DNA of 64,000 nucleotides from Trochalopteron elliotii (GCA_024734555.1 JANPWX010000452.1:2768082-2832081), one strand, 5' to 3'. Shown: positions 26,563 through 40,019, numbered from the stretch's first letter. Translations and numbers: made by a program. The notes: generated by a model from the sequence alone, not told the origin.

Positions 26563-27030
26563 TAGGGTGTGTCCAGTTCTGGGCTCCCCAGTAGAAGAAA
26601 GACATGGGACTGGAGAGAGTCCAGGAATGGGTCACAGGGCAACCAAGGGACTGCAGCATCTCTCACATGTAGAGGGGCTGGGAGGACCACGAGGGTTTAG
26701 GCTGAAAAAGAGCAGCTTCCAGGGAATGATATATAAATATCTCATGGCTCATGACACATCGAGGCTCTTCTCTTCACCAGTGGTGCCTAGTTACAGGCCC
26801 AGAGGCAAAGAGAACAAAAGAGAAAACAGGAAATTCCCTTGAACCAAAAGAAAATCTTTGCTTATTGTAAGGATGACCAAACCCTGAACAACCTGTGGAG
26901 TTTACAGCCTTGGAAATACTCAAAAATTAACTGGACATGGCTCTGAACAACCTGTTGTAGTCAATCCTGCCCTGTGCAGAGAAGCAATGCCTCCCCACCT
27001 CAGCCACCCCATGATTCCTTGATTCTGTGG
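26563..27030 (+). mobile_element. CR1 LINE 3' fragment, opposite orientation
   Basis: This truncated CR1 lies on the plus strand, antisense to SOX6. It opens near GTGTCCAGTTCTGGGCTCCC, continues with the GAGAGAGTCCAGGAATGGG block typical of CR1 ORF2, and ends near CATGATTCCTTGATTCTGTG, a CR1-like 3' terminus. The middle (about 26740-26900) is heavily decayed. The frame at 26567-26842 is a remnant of ORF2, not a gene. Confidence 0.85.
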
Positions 27031-27316
27031 AATCAAGAGCAAACTGAGTGCAGGGGAGCACAGACAGACTGCCCCTAAAATAATCAGAGTGCTCTTTCTT
27101 GGGTTGGCTGATACACTCAAAGCAATAAAGCTGCTTTTCATGATGACATGCTAAATTTTGTGATGCTGAACTGAGCAGTTCTTTGTAAAAAAGGATAAAT
27201 TCAAAAGCCAATTTCCTCCCTTACACTGTAAAACATTGCAGAAAGTATTTTCTTTCCAATTTTTTTAAGCTCCAATTCTTCTCATTGCTAGTTTTAAAGA
27301 AAATAAAATTGTAAAA

Positions 27317-27335
27317 ACAACAACAACAAAAAAAA
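27317..27335. repeat. (CAA)4 plus A-run
   Basis: Four CAA units followed by a short A run, low complexity only. Confidence 0.85.
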
Positions 27336-29025
27336 CTTAAATGAAGTAATATTTTGAATAGAAAAAAATTAGCTACTTATTTTTTCCTCTCTAATTCCTA
27401 CTCATATTTAATAATACACAAAAGCAACACTGACATTGAATGGATTTAGGCTCCCTGTTAAGAATATTTGTTTGGGGTTAATTAGCATGGCTGAAGACTA
27501 ATCTTAATAATTGTTGCTTCCACTGGAGGCGGGTTTCCCTCACAGAGGAAGTGGCATCTTGGAGTTTCAGACTGAAACACAGAGGTGAGAGCAGCTACTC
27601 TCTCCACTGGATCAACAAGAAAGCCTGAGCATGCAGCTGCCTCATGCAGCCAGGCAGCAAGTGCCTCTGTCTCTCCTGTGGCAACCAAATAAAGTTGTCA
27701 AAATTATTTTTAAATAATTATAAAGTATCTAAATCAAATACTGTATAGAAAAATAAGGAATATATCAGCATTTAAAATGTATATGCTGCTGAGCATTTTT
27801 ACAGTCATTTCTTTAAGAAAAGCAGATCTAATTAGCTGTATCTCCAAAGTGTGTACCTAGCATTTTTATTATGTATTATAACATTTTGCTTAGAGTTGAC
27901 ATTTTTATTCTGACAAGCACTGTCTGGAGAGCTCTCAATAAATAATACATTTACAATTTTCAGTAAATAAGCACTGGACACAAATCGTTATCCTTACTTA
28001 CAGCTGCCCCTCTCTAATAGTGCTTTTACAAGTAAGGTGACTGTTCAGTCTAATGCAATACTCGCAGTGCTGGGAAGATATTTTCATTCATTACCCCAGT
28101 CACAAGCACTTAAAGCACTTTTAGGCCCTGTTGCAAAACAGCAGGAATGGCAAAGCAAGTAAGACCAACTAAAACTAAAATCCATCACCAAAGAAACCTG
28201 AGGTCATTCACCCTCCAGAACTTGGATAATACAATGGCATACAAGATCAGCCATGTTCAAGCCCAATTTTTTCCCTTCTATCCTTATATTTATTTACATT
28301 AGCAATTTTAGGAAGGGAAGTATCACATCTAGTCCCTCTAGTCCCTACTATTAACCTGATGACTACAAAATGTGTTTCAATTGCCATTTTAAAGCATGAT
28401 CGGATCATAACGTTGTTTGTGTCACAGAACATCAGAAACCAATGAAGTTTGAATTTATTTTCCTGCTGCCAAGATCATGCAACTGAAGCAACTCTCCATA
28501 TTTTTACAGCTATTCACTCACTTATACTCTCTACCACAGAGCTCACTGTCAGTTGTGCCTATTCATACTGGTCTTGCCTTTTTTACTGCCCCTAGGAAAA
28601 AGCTGGCTTTTAAGATATCCTTTTTAAATAATGTTTTCATCATACTAATAACATACAAATAGTGTAAAGATAGCAGATGTTTGACCATGTCTAAAATGGA
28701 GACAGAAGTGTAGAGGAACATAGCGCAGAAAATTATATAAGATGGAAGAACTGAGACACTTTATCAGGCAATAAAAAATAAATTAAATTGTGTCTAACAC
28801 TAGAGAATATCAGAATTGAGAGGTTACAGTGGGATTAAAGAAAAATGAGATGATCCCTGGAGGAAAGGCATTGGAAAACACATCTTTGGGGAGGAATTGA
28901 CTGGAATGGTCAGAAGATGATGGCAAAGAGAAGATTTCAGCCTTTTTCAGTATCATCTGTCCTGTTCAGGGATAATGAGAACAGGGTCAAGGCACAATTG
29001 TTCCAATGAAAAGGATTTTACTCAT

Positions 29026-29075
29026 CTATTATATAATATTCTATATTATATATAATATAATATAATCTTAGTCTA
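29026..29075. repeat. TA-rich low-complexity tract
   Basis: Alternating TATAATA and ATATTATATA words over about 50 bp, with strong local self-complementarity. A typical AT-rich microsatellite or easily melted DNA. Confidence 0.85.
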
Positions 29076-30333
29076 TAATAATCTACATTGAATAAAGATA
29101 TTTCTTCAATGTGGTATAAGAATCTGAAAACGGTGAAAGCAAATACCTGCTTAAAAATTAAGAATTTTCGTGGCTAGAATGGATGTTCCAATCCTCAGAA
29201 TTGAGTCCTGAATTTCAGACTCTTCCCCTGTCAGGATCAACTCTGTTTACAGTCAGAAGCAACAATTTTGTAGAGGTGCATGGGTACAAAGTCTCAAAAA
29301 GAGAACAACCTGCCTTCAAAACTGAACCTCCAAGAAAGTAGAAGGTAAATGTGTAGTTTTTTTCCTGACAGGGTCTCAAATGGCTACCATCAGGCTCACC
29401 AGTTTCTTGCTGATGATCCTGAATAAGAACCAAGAGAGGACATGAAAACCTCTTAGCAAAGCAGATGGTCTAACTGATCTCCCAACCTAATCATGTAGAT
29501 CTCGTTCTCCACAATTCCCATGTAAAAGTCTGAGCCATTCTCCATTTGGGTGCCATGACTGAATTCCAGAACCAAGAAAACTGAACAGAAGTTTCCAAAT
29601 GTAACATGGGACACACTGAAAAGTGCTGAAAATTTCCTATATTCACACAGAATCTGTGAGTAATGATTAGATTCTCTACTTCAACACTGGGTAAGACTGT
29701 AGTGTAGGCAGCCAGATAAATACAAAGATGAGGTGCAAAGATGACAATATGTGCCAGTTTCTTAAATGGAAAGCATGAGATAGCATTTAATCACAAAATA
29801 CTGTTCTGAAAAATTTAAAGGATATAAGAAAGTGAATAATCAAAAATGCCTAAATTCTCAGTCAGAATGATAAAAATACAAGACAAAATATCAATGGCCA
29901 GACACAGTATGGTTACACAGATTGAATCTCTCTTTGCAGAAAAAATTAAAAATTCTTTAAATGTATGCTGCATTCAAAATTTCATTAAATGAAAGTACAT
30001 TAATGGAATGAAATTCTGATAGAAAAAACAAATACAACAGAGAGAAGGAAAATAGGCTGCATCTTCTTTTAGTTACCAGGAAAATAACCCTAGAAAACAC
30101 TTCCTTTGCAGTAATGTTCAAAAAAAGGACCAAAATTACTTTAACTTAACACGTTAAGACATAGGAATTCACTGTAGACTTCAACAAATGAATCTTTAGA
30201 AATTTTATGGTCTATAAAATGTCTAGAATTAGAAGAATATGCTTTTCTAAAAGAGCAGTATGAGAAAAGAGTTGCAATATGTATTGAAAAAGAGTGACCA
30301 AACTGATTTTACCAAGATAATTGGAATTAAAAA

Positions 30334-30348
30334 AGAGAGAGAGAGAGA
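30334..30348. repeat. (AG)7 microsatellite
   Basis: Short AG dinucleotide run flanked by A-rich sequence. Confidence 0.9.
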
Positions 30349-30891
30349 AATAATAAGTTGCATTTAATTTTATGGTAAGGAGGTAAATAATGGAAGAAAA
30401 CAGCAATTTAGGAAAATGCGCTTCATATCTTTCCTTTAATTTGATCTGAGTCATCCATTTATTTTCTGGACATTTGGGCTTTTGCATTTTTATTTTGGAA
30501 GCATGTCTGGAGTTTAGAAGAAAAATTCTTTTTCTTAGATACCACTATATACATCTTCCAACAAAAACCAAGTAAAACATAAGTATTAAATTAACTATAT
30601 GCATAACTGATTCTGAATTTTCTTAGCAAAAGTGATAGAAGAAGAAAAGGGAAACATAATGAAGATGGTACCAAGCAAATAAGTCAGGCTTTTTCAAAGG
30701 TGATGAAAGGATTTGAAGAAGGTGAGTTTTTCATATCCAAAGAGAAATGGCAGTGACCCCTTGCAAGTTCCATGGGTATCACAAAGAATAGAACACTAGT
30801 AATAAGTCATTTTTATTGATCACTTTGGATAATCCTAATACCAAAACCCAGAAACATTTCTGAAGTCTTGAACAAAATATCTGTATCCATT

Positions 30892-30915
30892 AAAAAAAAA
30901 AAACAAAAAAAAAAC
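30892..30915. repeat. Interrupted poly-A tract
   Basis: Two A runs separated by single C residues. No mobile element is recognised beside it. Confidence 0.85.
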
Positions 30916-33900
30916 AAGAAAGAACAGGGGTCTATAAACACCAAGTGTGTTAGGACAGCCAAGGATCATGCCTTTATCATGGAAAGTGTGGGTATCCACC
31001 ACACCACAGGACAGAGAACTTGAATTAAAACTCTGCAAAAATTCTGAAAAACATTTTAAAATATTCTCTGACCACAAATGGTCAGCAGTTCACTTCTAGG
31101 ACTGATACACCAAAGAAAACTGACATGCAAGGTCCTCAAAGGTTGCGCTTAAAACCGTACTAAAAAACAAGTATACATATCTGAACTCTCTCTGTTCTCA
31201 GCTGTGGCAGGCTTAAAACAAAGAATGCAAAATGGAAACTCTGCATTCATTTAAAACAATATAATACACACAGATTCTTAAAAAATAACCCAAAACAACC
31301 ATAATTTTTTAAAAAAGCCTAAAAAATAAACAATTGAAACCAAAATTGTTTGCCTATGTCCACCTATAAAACACAGTATGTGAAAGTTTAAATTTCTTTA
31401 CTTCCCAGTGAAATTAGCAGGAAATTCGTGGATTTGTGTGTGCAATACACACTTCAATAAATTTACATTATATTTCAATATAATTATTGGAATGATAGAA
31501 AGTTTTATAGGGGAAGTTTCAATCTATTTTAAGTCAATATAACAGGAAGTGTACGGTTATTATTAACTGAAATATGAAGCTGGAGAAAAAATATTAACAA
31601 AACACAAAATCAGAAAAACCACCACTACTGAGTAATGTAATAAGATTTTCCCTACTCCATATAGATTTAATTATACATGTGAACCCTTAATTTTTAATTT
31701 AGGTGTCCACCCACATTACCCCCCATAGAGAGAGACTACAAACAGGTGCACATGACAGAGAATAGATGGAAATTTGTGAATATATTTCTCTTTATGTAGA
31801 TGTTTGTTATTCCACCATGCATAGATAGAAATCTTTGATCTCTGAATGTTCAACTATGGTCTTCAAGGAGGAAACAAGAATGGGAAGCACTTCATAAAAA
31901 GCTTGTGCTAGAATTGTGGACCAAGCTTGGTTGAAAAATGATACTGTATACATTGCTCAGAATCAAGGTCAAAAGTGAATTAGGAATCCAGGCCCTGAGT
32001 AATGAGGGCTTAGCACTTAGCAGAAATGACATGCCCAGTTTCCAGCTCAGAAGTGCCAGCTGACCTGCCAACCTAGCATTCCAGATCTGAAAGGGGGAAA
32101 TCTGCTCTCCTCACTGCAGACAAGATGTGCACTACTAATTATTGCTCCTCGAGGCTTATGATGAAGTACAGTAGGATAGTTGTCTGGAAGCCAATTCTCG
32201 GCATAGAATCCAGGCTGTAAATCTGTCTCACAGAAGTAACATAAGCAATATTCAAAAAAGAAAAGCCTTTTACTTAAAGGGGATAGAAAAGGAGAGAAGG
32301 AGTTAGACCATACTGTCTAACACAAACTCTTCATTTTGAGCTATGAAGAGCTTTAATACTTGATTGTACTGTATGATACTTCCAAAGAAAAACGCCAGCA
32401 AAGCAATCCTTCGGCTCAAAGAATAACTAAGATGAATATACTGAAGTTATCCAAGAGGCCCTAGAGTCTAATGCTGTTGATTAAATTAGACACCTGTTCA
32501 TTTCTGACCTCTGTCTTATGAGAACACATGTCAGCAGTCTTTACATACTCAAATTAACTCTAAATATTTGTAGCATTCTTTTCTTTTTCCATTACTATTT
32601 TCTCATCAGTTTTCTCATTTCCAAATCATTACAAATTAAGACACAGGAGTGCCTTACTGTACAAAAAAATGCAAATACAGGACCACAAAGTCAAAAAAAT
32701 ATGTTGTTTGTTGGTAATCTGTGTTCAGACTACAAATAAAGCTAAAAACATACCCAAGGTATATTCCTGTGCGAGGCACCCGTGTTCCCACACCATACAC
32801 AAGACATGACACTGACTGAAGCACTATTATTAAAGAGAGATTAAAACAGCTGTACATTATGCTGAAGCACTCACTCTTCCCTTTACAAACAGACGGTCCT
32901 GGATTACAAGCAGCACTTGACCATTTAAATCACTACAACAACCAGATTTAACCAGCTGGGCCATATTCTCTTAGGCAATGCCTGTTGACCTCCTCAGTCA
33001 CAGCTGCTCAGATGAAATTCTCATTAGACAACTTATTTTCGGGAGCCAAAGGACTCTGATTAAATATATCTATTTAGACATGATAAAGTCTTCCAGTATA
33101 TATTTCTTTTCCAATGTTATGAGCTACAACAGAGACCACAAGGAGTATATACCAGTATGACACCTAATATCTGAGTGTGTAGCACAAAGTATTTAAGTAT
33201 TTGACCCCAACAACCTGTATTTCTCAAATTCAGATGGTGTAGATGGGCAGAAATGGATATGGATGGATATTTAGGAAGTTAATATCTAACAATATTAAAA
33301 GAGACTTTTTGCTGTGCTGGCGTGGGGGGTTGATCTGGTGACTGGAATTCTTGAGTTCTTTACTCCACATTTAACTCTACAATTAACTTGACATATGACT
33401 GTGTGCTAGCCCAAATCCCACAGCAACATCAGTGGTCAAAGAGGTCATCCCTATAAACGAAGCTAGCATGAACTATTACACTCTTGTAAAAGAGATATGC
33501 AGGACTTAAAGCTCCACACCACAGTATACAGTAGAAACACATGTCTTTTCTCCACTTCATTCATTAAACCAATTATATTATTCTCTCTATTTTTTAAAAA
33601 AATCAGCAGGTATTTTTCAATTTTGTGACAGGGCAGGACTCAGTACACAAAGAGCTCCTCAATTGCACTGGTTGCATACCATTTTAAGAAAATAATTGCA
33701 TAGAAACATATTTTAAAGGATAGATGTTAAAGAGCACCATGTATGATAAGTGTGTTATCAGGCTATTAATTAGGTTGTTCAATAGACTCTGTAAGAAGAC
33801 AAATCAATTTCATAATCTCAGACCTCATTTCCCTGATTGTACAGAGCTAAAACAAAGTTCAATCTTAAAATAGTAATTATTTTTTTAAATGTTTTATTTT

Positions 33901-34206
33901 AATCAAACAAGTAGAGAGAGTACTTCTTTTTAACTCAGAGAAACCTCTGAATACTGAACTGGGTATTCAAATCTGTTCTAAGAATTTTGACATTCCTAGC
34001 CTACACAGAAGTTTAGAAACATTGAACTTCCTAAGTGTAACATCCAGAAGAATTTCCAATCTTTCTATTAATTATTTTGCTGCATTAATTTATGTGGTAC
34101 CAGTCAGATGTTCATTAATTATTTTCTGTTAAACACAAGTGATTTTTTTTCTCCTGCAAAAAATGGTGGATGAATGGAAGAGTACTTAATGCAGAACTAT
34201 AAAAGC

Positions 34207-34417
34207 ATCACAGAATGGCCTGGGCTGGAAGAGACCTTAAGGATCATCTAATTCCAACTCCACTGCGGTAGGCAGAGACACTTTGCATCAGACCAGAGCT
34301 CCCTCCAACTTGACCTTAAAGACTTCCAGGGAGGGGTGTCCACAACTTCTCTGGGCAACCTGTGCCAGAGCCTCACCACTCTCTCAGCAAAGAATTGTCT
34401 CCTAATATCTAATCTAA
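34207..34417 (-). mobile_element. CR1 LINE 3' fragment, short
   Basis: This is a roughly 210-bp CR1 tail on the minus strand. The plus strand begins ATCACAGAATGGCCTGGGCT and passes through ATCATCTAATTCCAACTCC to GTCTCCTAATATCTAATCTAA, all CR1 landmarks in the same order as the 8309-8836 copy. It breaks off abruptly at the point where ORF2 sequence would begin. Confidence 0.9.
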
Positions 34418-36260
34418 GACGAACTGAAACACAAAGATACAGTCAAATACCTTTGAACTTACATGCAGACTTTAGAATAGCTTTCCATTATAATGTGGTC
34501 CATAAAAGGCAAGATTATTTTGTAGATCAAAAGTGACCTTTATTTCACTGCTGATGAGAACACACAGCGTGGAAGGTTCTGATTCAGAGAGAGGGATCTC
34601 TCAGCTCTGCACTCTTAAAACAACCCATGTATACTAATACAGGGGAAGTGCAGAAAACTCTTGAGAACCCATACAAAAATAAGCTATGAAATGCTTGAAT
34701 CTCTACAGATAGATACTATGTTTAAACTTTTCGATGCACATTTTTATTAGCACACCATCCAGTACACTCCTGGAAAAGCCTTAGTTGTGGTGTCAACATA
34801 ATCAAAAGCAACTTGAGCACTCCCTCAGCAAAGTACGAGCCAAGACCTTTGATTAGCATGGGGTGTCGAACGACTGCTACTGACTGCAGAAAACAACTTT
34901 GCCAAAGTAATATTTAAAATAGTTTTCCTAGCCTAACTACCAAATCTAAGAAAGCAATTTTTAAAAGAGTGATCTTTACAGATGAAAACAGACAGATGGT
35001 AGTAAAGAATCTGGGACATTCTCTCTTTAGAGATGTTTCACCAGCTTCAGAAAGGACACCTATAGAACACACTGGCATTTAACAATTATGCCAAGAAATT
35101 CCATCACTACATGATTTTATCCCATATTTAAATACATTATTGTATCAGCTTCAATTTTAATTGAAATCTGCATTGCTACCTGAGGCCAAGGGAACTTAAA
35201 GTGCAATGTTTGAGGTGCACTGCAACCACACCATGAATTTGAGGAGTCAAAATAATTCTGAACTCATTCATATCTCAAAGAAAAAAAAAAAATCACAAAG
35301 TTCTACTGCCTTTTGGCTCTGCTACATTATAAATATTCTTCCTGGGTTATTTTTAATGCCACAAAACAGAACTGGTAAAATATCTAAGAGAATCCACACA
35401 GATGCCTCCACACCTGTTTTTCTATTTCAGAGCCTCCTGCTCTCACAACTTCCCTGATTCAAACTCGTGTATGAGCTCACAGACTAAAAGGTATTGTTGC
35501 AGAACCAAGTTCTGCAACCAGACTACATTCTACTTACCAAGGGGAGACATTTTCATGGTGGGCCCTTACTGTGTGCACACACACACTGATAAACTCACTC
35601 TCCAATTCTCTTTGTTTCTGAGCATGACCAAAATCTTCACAAAATCGATGTAAGTGTATAGACTGAATAAAGACTGGCTACATAAACTGCCTTAGCACTC
35701 AAAGATTTGTCCTCATTTTTATCTCTGTTTTAATACTTGTAACAATATCTGAGGAGACTGTTAAAAAAAAAATAGATTTCTTCCTCTGTAATTCTAGCTA
35801 TATAGGTCAGAACTAGGTACTTTTACACTTAAAACTGTTTCCCATTCTCCTAGTTACAGATGCTGGGTTATTAAAGTGATGAAAGATGAGAATTTCTAAG
35901 GCAAAACAAACCAGCTCATATTTGATTCATTCTTATTGTTAAAAATAAACATTTGTCTTTTAAAAGAAAGCGAACAAATACAACTGAAGAATATCCCTCA
36001 CACATCCACAGCCAGCTAACAATTCATCATAACCTTTCAAGTAAGAGTTGAGTGTTCACCAAGTCCAACATTCTTGCTTTGACTCACAACCAAGACAATT
36101 TAAAAAGTTTTTAAAAACAGGCATATTCATCTAAAATCCCTAATGGATCTCAAACTACCATTGCCATGGAAACCTGTGAATAACTTTATCCTAGCCTTTG
36201 CCAGTTATGCAGTTTTATGGCCCTTGATACCCAACACATCCTTTATGCCATAAAAATTAC

Positions 36261-36282
36261 GGGATTGGTGGGGGGGTGGGGG
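36261..36282 (+). other. G-rich, quadruplex-capable tract near SOX6 donor
   Basis: The plus strand has GGG at 36261, GG at 36267, G7 at 36270-36276 and G5 at 36278-36282, so four runs of at least three G can be drawn with loops of one to six bases. The tract is the template strand of SOX6. The pre-mRNA carries the complementary C-rich run 34-55 nt inside the intron after the second coding exon. C-rich intronic runs near donors can bind PCBP or hnRNP K proteins. Any effect on splicing here is inference. Confidence 0.6.
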
Positions 36283-36315
36283 AAAACTGCATCAATCTTA
36301 TTATCCAGAGCATAC

Positions 36316-36526
36316 CTTCTTGCTCAGTCCTGGTCATTTCTTCTAGTTTCTTCTGCTTCAGTGTGTCCACCACATCTGCTAGGCTTCCCTTGCGGCGCTC
36401 CGGCGTCCCAAAATTAACACTGGTCATTAGCTCGCTGCGGTCACGGCCTCCTTCGTCGGGCTTGTTTGGTGAGGTAGAGGTATTTCGGAAGGAATATAGG
36501 GAACATAACTTATTACTCTCTGACTC
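36316..36526 (-). CDS. SOX6: SOX6 second coding exon (residues 81-150, partial codon 151)
   Basis: This exon continues the frame from Met80. It begins [20 protein letters not shown] and contains [20 protein letters not shown] followed by [11 protein letters not shown]. The [19 protein letters not shown] block is a hallmark of SoxD proteins (SOX5, SOX6, SOX13) and lies just before their leucine-zipper coiled coil. [14 protein letters not shown] and EEMTRTEQE fit SOX6 rather than SOX5. The acceptor is TTTTGCAG ending at 36527, and the donor GTATGC starts at 36315. The exon is 211 bp, that is 70 codons plus one base, so the next intron is phase 1. The leftover G would begin the Asp codon that follows TRTEQE in mammalian SOX6. 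An apparent extra Ser at about residue 111 compared with human is from memory. The exon is clearly richer in CpG than the introns around it, especially at 36390-36465. Confidence 0.95.
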
Positions 36527-39500
36527 CTGCAAAAAAAACCAAAACAATGTCAAAACATGGGCTCTTCTCTCATGGCGGAAAGATATCAGGCAGGCAAAAG
36601 TTTATTTATTAGTTTGCAATACTAACAAGCCTACATATCTGCTTCAGTTTATAAATTGAGCATTATGACTTAAAATTTTTCACTTCAGTGCTTTACATGG
36701 GCACTTTTGTCCTTAAGTCCAATTCTCTCCATGTTTCTAACATTCATGCTTCATGCCTGAGATAATCTTTCTCAAGGATTTCCCTCGTCAGAAACAAGCA
36801 ACAAGGAACACTTTTTAACAATAAATACATTAAGGTTTTACAGTTTTCCTTAACTAAGGACAATATATGTAACACTAAGGAAGAAATTACAGGCAAGCAC
36901 AAATTATTCCTGGATAAATCCTCAGCTAATGGAAAACAGCATAACTTTAAATCTAGAGAAAGTGTTAGGCCAACCATGACCAAGGAGGAAGGAATCTACT
37001 TCACAGTTAAATAAGGTTAATGGTATGTATGTATCCATGCACACTCACTGCCCTTTAACTTAAATTTAAATTTTCCTTAAAGAATAAAGGTTACAATTCT
37101 ACTAATAAGAAAAAGAAGATCTTATTTTCAGGACAACATAGGCAAGAATGAGCAAGGAAATGAAGTTACGGCAAAATGAGTCATACATGCCAATACAGAG
37201 GTACCAAGACTGCATGTACCAGGTGTTACATAGTCAAAAAACATAGAAGTAAAAAGGAGTAATCTCCTTTGTCAATAGATAAAGCTTATTTGAGCAAAAA
37301 AATTAAAAATAAAAAAAAGCTTCAAAAAACAATGAGCAATGACAACTCTCCTCAATTTTGTGATATCACCCAACAGCGAAGCCCTTCCTGAACTTCTCTG
37401 GCTAAGACTTGTCATTCTCCCAGTCATACTTGCAACGTTCACTGCATCTCTGCTTTCACAATTTCAGCTAAAAAGAGAAGTAGCTCTTGGATTTGTCCTC
37501 AGAAACTCAACCACAAGAATTTCTCACACACTTCATTTTCCAAAATTACCCTTCTATTTTAATTTTTAATAATGCCAGGCTGGAAGTGTTAAACATTTTG
37601 GGAAAAAAACTACTGATTTTATTTTTGTTTCTTTATGGTATGCCTAGAAATGTTTGTGTGTATATTAGATTCCATGAAACATAATTTTTTTTTAAATTGA
37701 AGAGTAATAGTAACAATACAGGAGGAGCAAGACCAACAAGGAGCAAGCTGGGTAACTCAGGGCTGGGGACTGTGCAGGAGGAGGTGGTGACACATCATCC
37801 TCAAGCACAGCAGTCTGTGATCAGCACAGCACTGCTACTGTCACTGGAGAAGGAGGCAGCATTTGCTAGGGATGTTGCAAATGTATTTATTCACTAAGAG
37901 AAGAAACTAGAAGACACTTTATCTCATCCCACTGGTAGCAGCCCCTCATCAACACAGTAGGAGTGACAGAGGTTTTGCAGGCACCAACAGAAAGAGAGGT
38001 GACATGGAATAAAAATTTTATCTTTGTATTTTCAGCAAATAAACATTAACAAATTTTTCACTCCATCAATTTGCATTCACTGAAGAATCAAACATCACAG
38101 AGAACAATATCTTAGACCAGGTACCGAGATTAACTTATTTAGCTGCCTTTAAAATGGAAAGCTTTCATATATTTAACTCTTTCTAACAAAAACTACTTTG
38201 CATTTTTCTTAAAACTTGGTCTTACAATGGAGATGAAAAGAACATATTTAATAATTTTCAGATGTAGAGCCTGAATTTCTGCCTTTCCTCAGTGAAGAAT
38301 TAATACTACATACTTTGGCACTTTCGCCTTTGAGGACAGTACAAGAGCTGCTTAGTAATTTTGAAGGCGTTTTTTCTCAAGAGAGCAACATCCTCTTAAA
38401 GCACATGAAGCACATCCATCAGGCTCAATGCAGGGGTTTTCATGCTCTCAGCAAGGAACACTAAATCTATTGTTTAGGCCGGAAACAAGCAGATAAGGCA
38501 AATCTGTGGAGTAAGTAGGAATAACGGAATGTTCTTCCTCCTGATAACCTCTTCTGTTCCTCGTCTGGATGCATACATGGTCCAGCACAATGTTCCTTTG
38601 CTGTACTCAAAGACTCCCCTAGTCCTGCCTCCATCAGGCAGCACATTCACCCTTCTTTTGCTTGCCCAAAAGACTGCAATATCCACAATGGAGATAAGAC
38701 AAGTTTAAACTCCACACAAATTATGCAGATTTATGGAAGGAGGCAGAATGACCGCCTTTGCAAGTATGAGGGTTTGTCCAATTAATAAACTACTTTATAT
38801 TGCCAGTTTGGTGGATGATTAAAATGTAGAATAAAAATAAAACAGAAAATGCATTTGTAATATTTCTGGTTGTCTATAGGCCTACAGCAGATAGAGTAGG
38901 TTTTATTGATCTCACTTTAACAGCTAACTAGACAGATCAAAACACCAGGGGACAAGGGAAGTATTCCTCTTTATTTTTCTCTATAAAGTTGACTCAACTG
39001 TATTTTGAAGGGAAGTTCCTACTGCAGCATTCTGCTTGTTGAAAATGAAATAAATATTGCAGCAAATGTATGAAGTCTTTTAATTTTCATTATGGACCTT
39101 ATAACCTTTTGCAGACCACTTGTTGTGGCATGTCAAGCTTGTCCCAGCACCTCACCCACTCCAAGACCAGAAGTTGCAACAATCACATGTATCAGATGCA
39201 GACCTGGCTATCAAAAATTATTTTGCATTGACATTCACAAGCAGCGCACAGAGTGCCTCCTAATACATCAGGTATCCTCTGGAAAGTCTAGTGGATTGTG
39301 TGTGTTGTCCAAAATAAGAGGAATATCTCCTCTGCAAGTTGTTTGTTGGTCCTCTTGCTCTAGTGCATAAAGCACTTCCCCTAGAAAATCTGGAGTTCAG
39401 ATGGAAAAGGACCACCATGCTTCCTAACTTAGAACAAGCCCATGAATTTGTGGTTAGGAAAGGAGAACCTGGTCTCTTTGAATATGAATATGGAACAATT

Positions 39501-39980
39501 CAATAAAGACACATCTCTGATCCTTAATAAGCTTTTTGAAACCACCTTTTACAGAATGAGAAATTCCCACTTTGTTTGATCTGAAGAGAGAAAAAAAAAG
39601 GTGCTATTAAGGGTTTTTTCATGTATTTTCCAACATCATGGAAGAGGAAGTAAAGACAAGTGCCTAGCAAAGATCAGCTCAAATGTTTTTAGTTTGTAAA
39701 ATCCAAATGAGAAATTCATCAGAACTGATGAAAATTCTCTGTGCTAGTCAACTTTTCTCAACATCACTGGTAAAAATAAGAAAATTGATATTAAAATATG
39801 GCTGATATGAATATCCACTTAATGTATGTGGACACAATCTGGTGCCCAAATTCATCCAGTAGTTCCATAATACACTAGACAAGGGACACATCCCTGGATT
39901 CTCAGGTTTAAAATTCATGTATTTCTGTAAAAATGGTACTTTAAGTCTAAACTCGACATAATGTCTTCAACACTTGACAT

Positions 39981-40019
39981 TACCTTTCAAAGGGAAATGA
40001 CATTTCCCTTTGAAAGGTA
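39981..40019. repeat. Perfect 39-bp inverted repeat (19-bp arms, 1-nt spacer)
   Basis: The left arm is TACCTTTCAAAGGGAAATG (39981-39999), the spacer is one A at 40000, and the right arm is its exact reverse complement, CATTTCCCTTTGAAAGGTA (40001-40019). The symmetry ends at once outside the arms. Each arm also contains a smaller palindrome (CCTTTCAAAGG). It lies inside SOX6 intron with no coding content. It could be a recent fold-back or template-switch mutation, a hairpin-forming DNA or RNA element, or an assembly artefact. Confidence 0.97.

Larger units (their letters stand above)
1..36315 (-). other. SOX6: SOX6 intron downstream of second coding exon (partial)
   Basis: This is the 5' part of the next SOX6 intron, starting at donor GTATGC at 36315 and running off the left edge. 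I looked on the minus strand for the next expected SOX6 segment (the part around SSCMEKLLSKDW) and did not find it, so that exon should lie outside the window. The stretch holds CR1 fragments (3365-3433, 5715-6044, 8309-8836, 26563-27030, 34207-34417), palindromic relics (12620-12715, 15996-16090), microsatellites and several CpG-containing patches listed separately. I see nothing assignable in the remaining unlisted stretches, for example 1-1900, 2000-3360, 9250-10800, 18000-21500, 24650-26500, 27040-33000 and 34420-36250. Confidence 0.85.
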
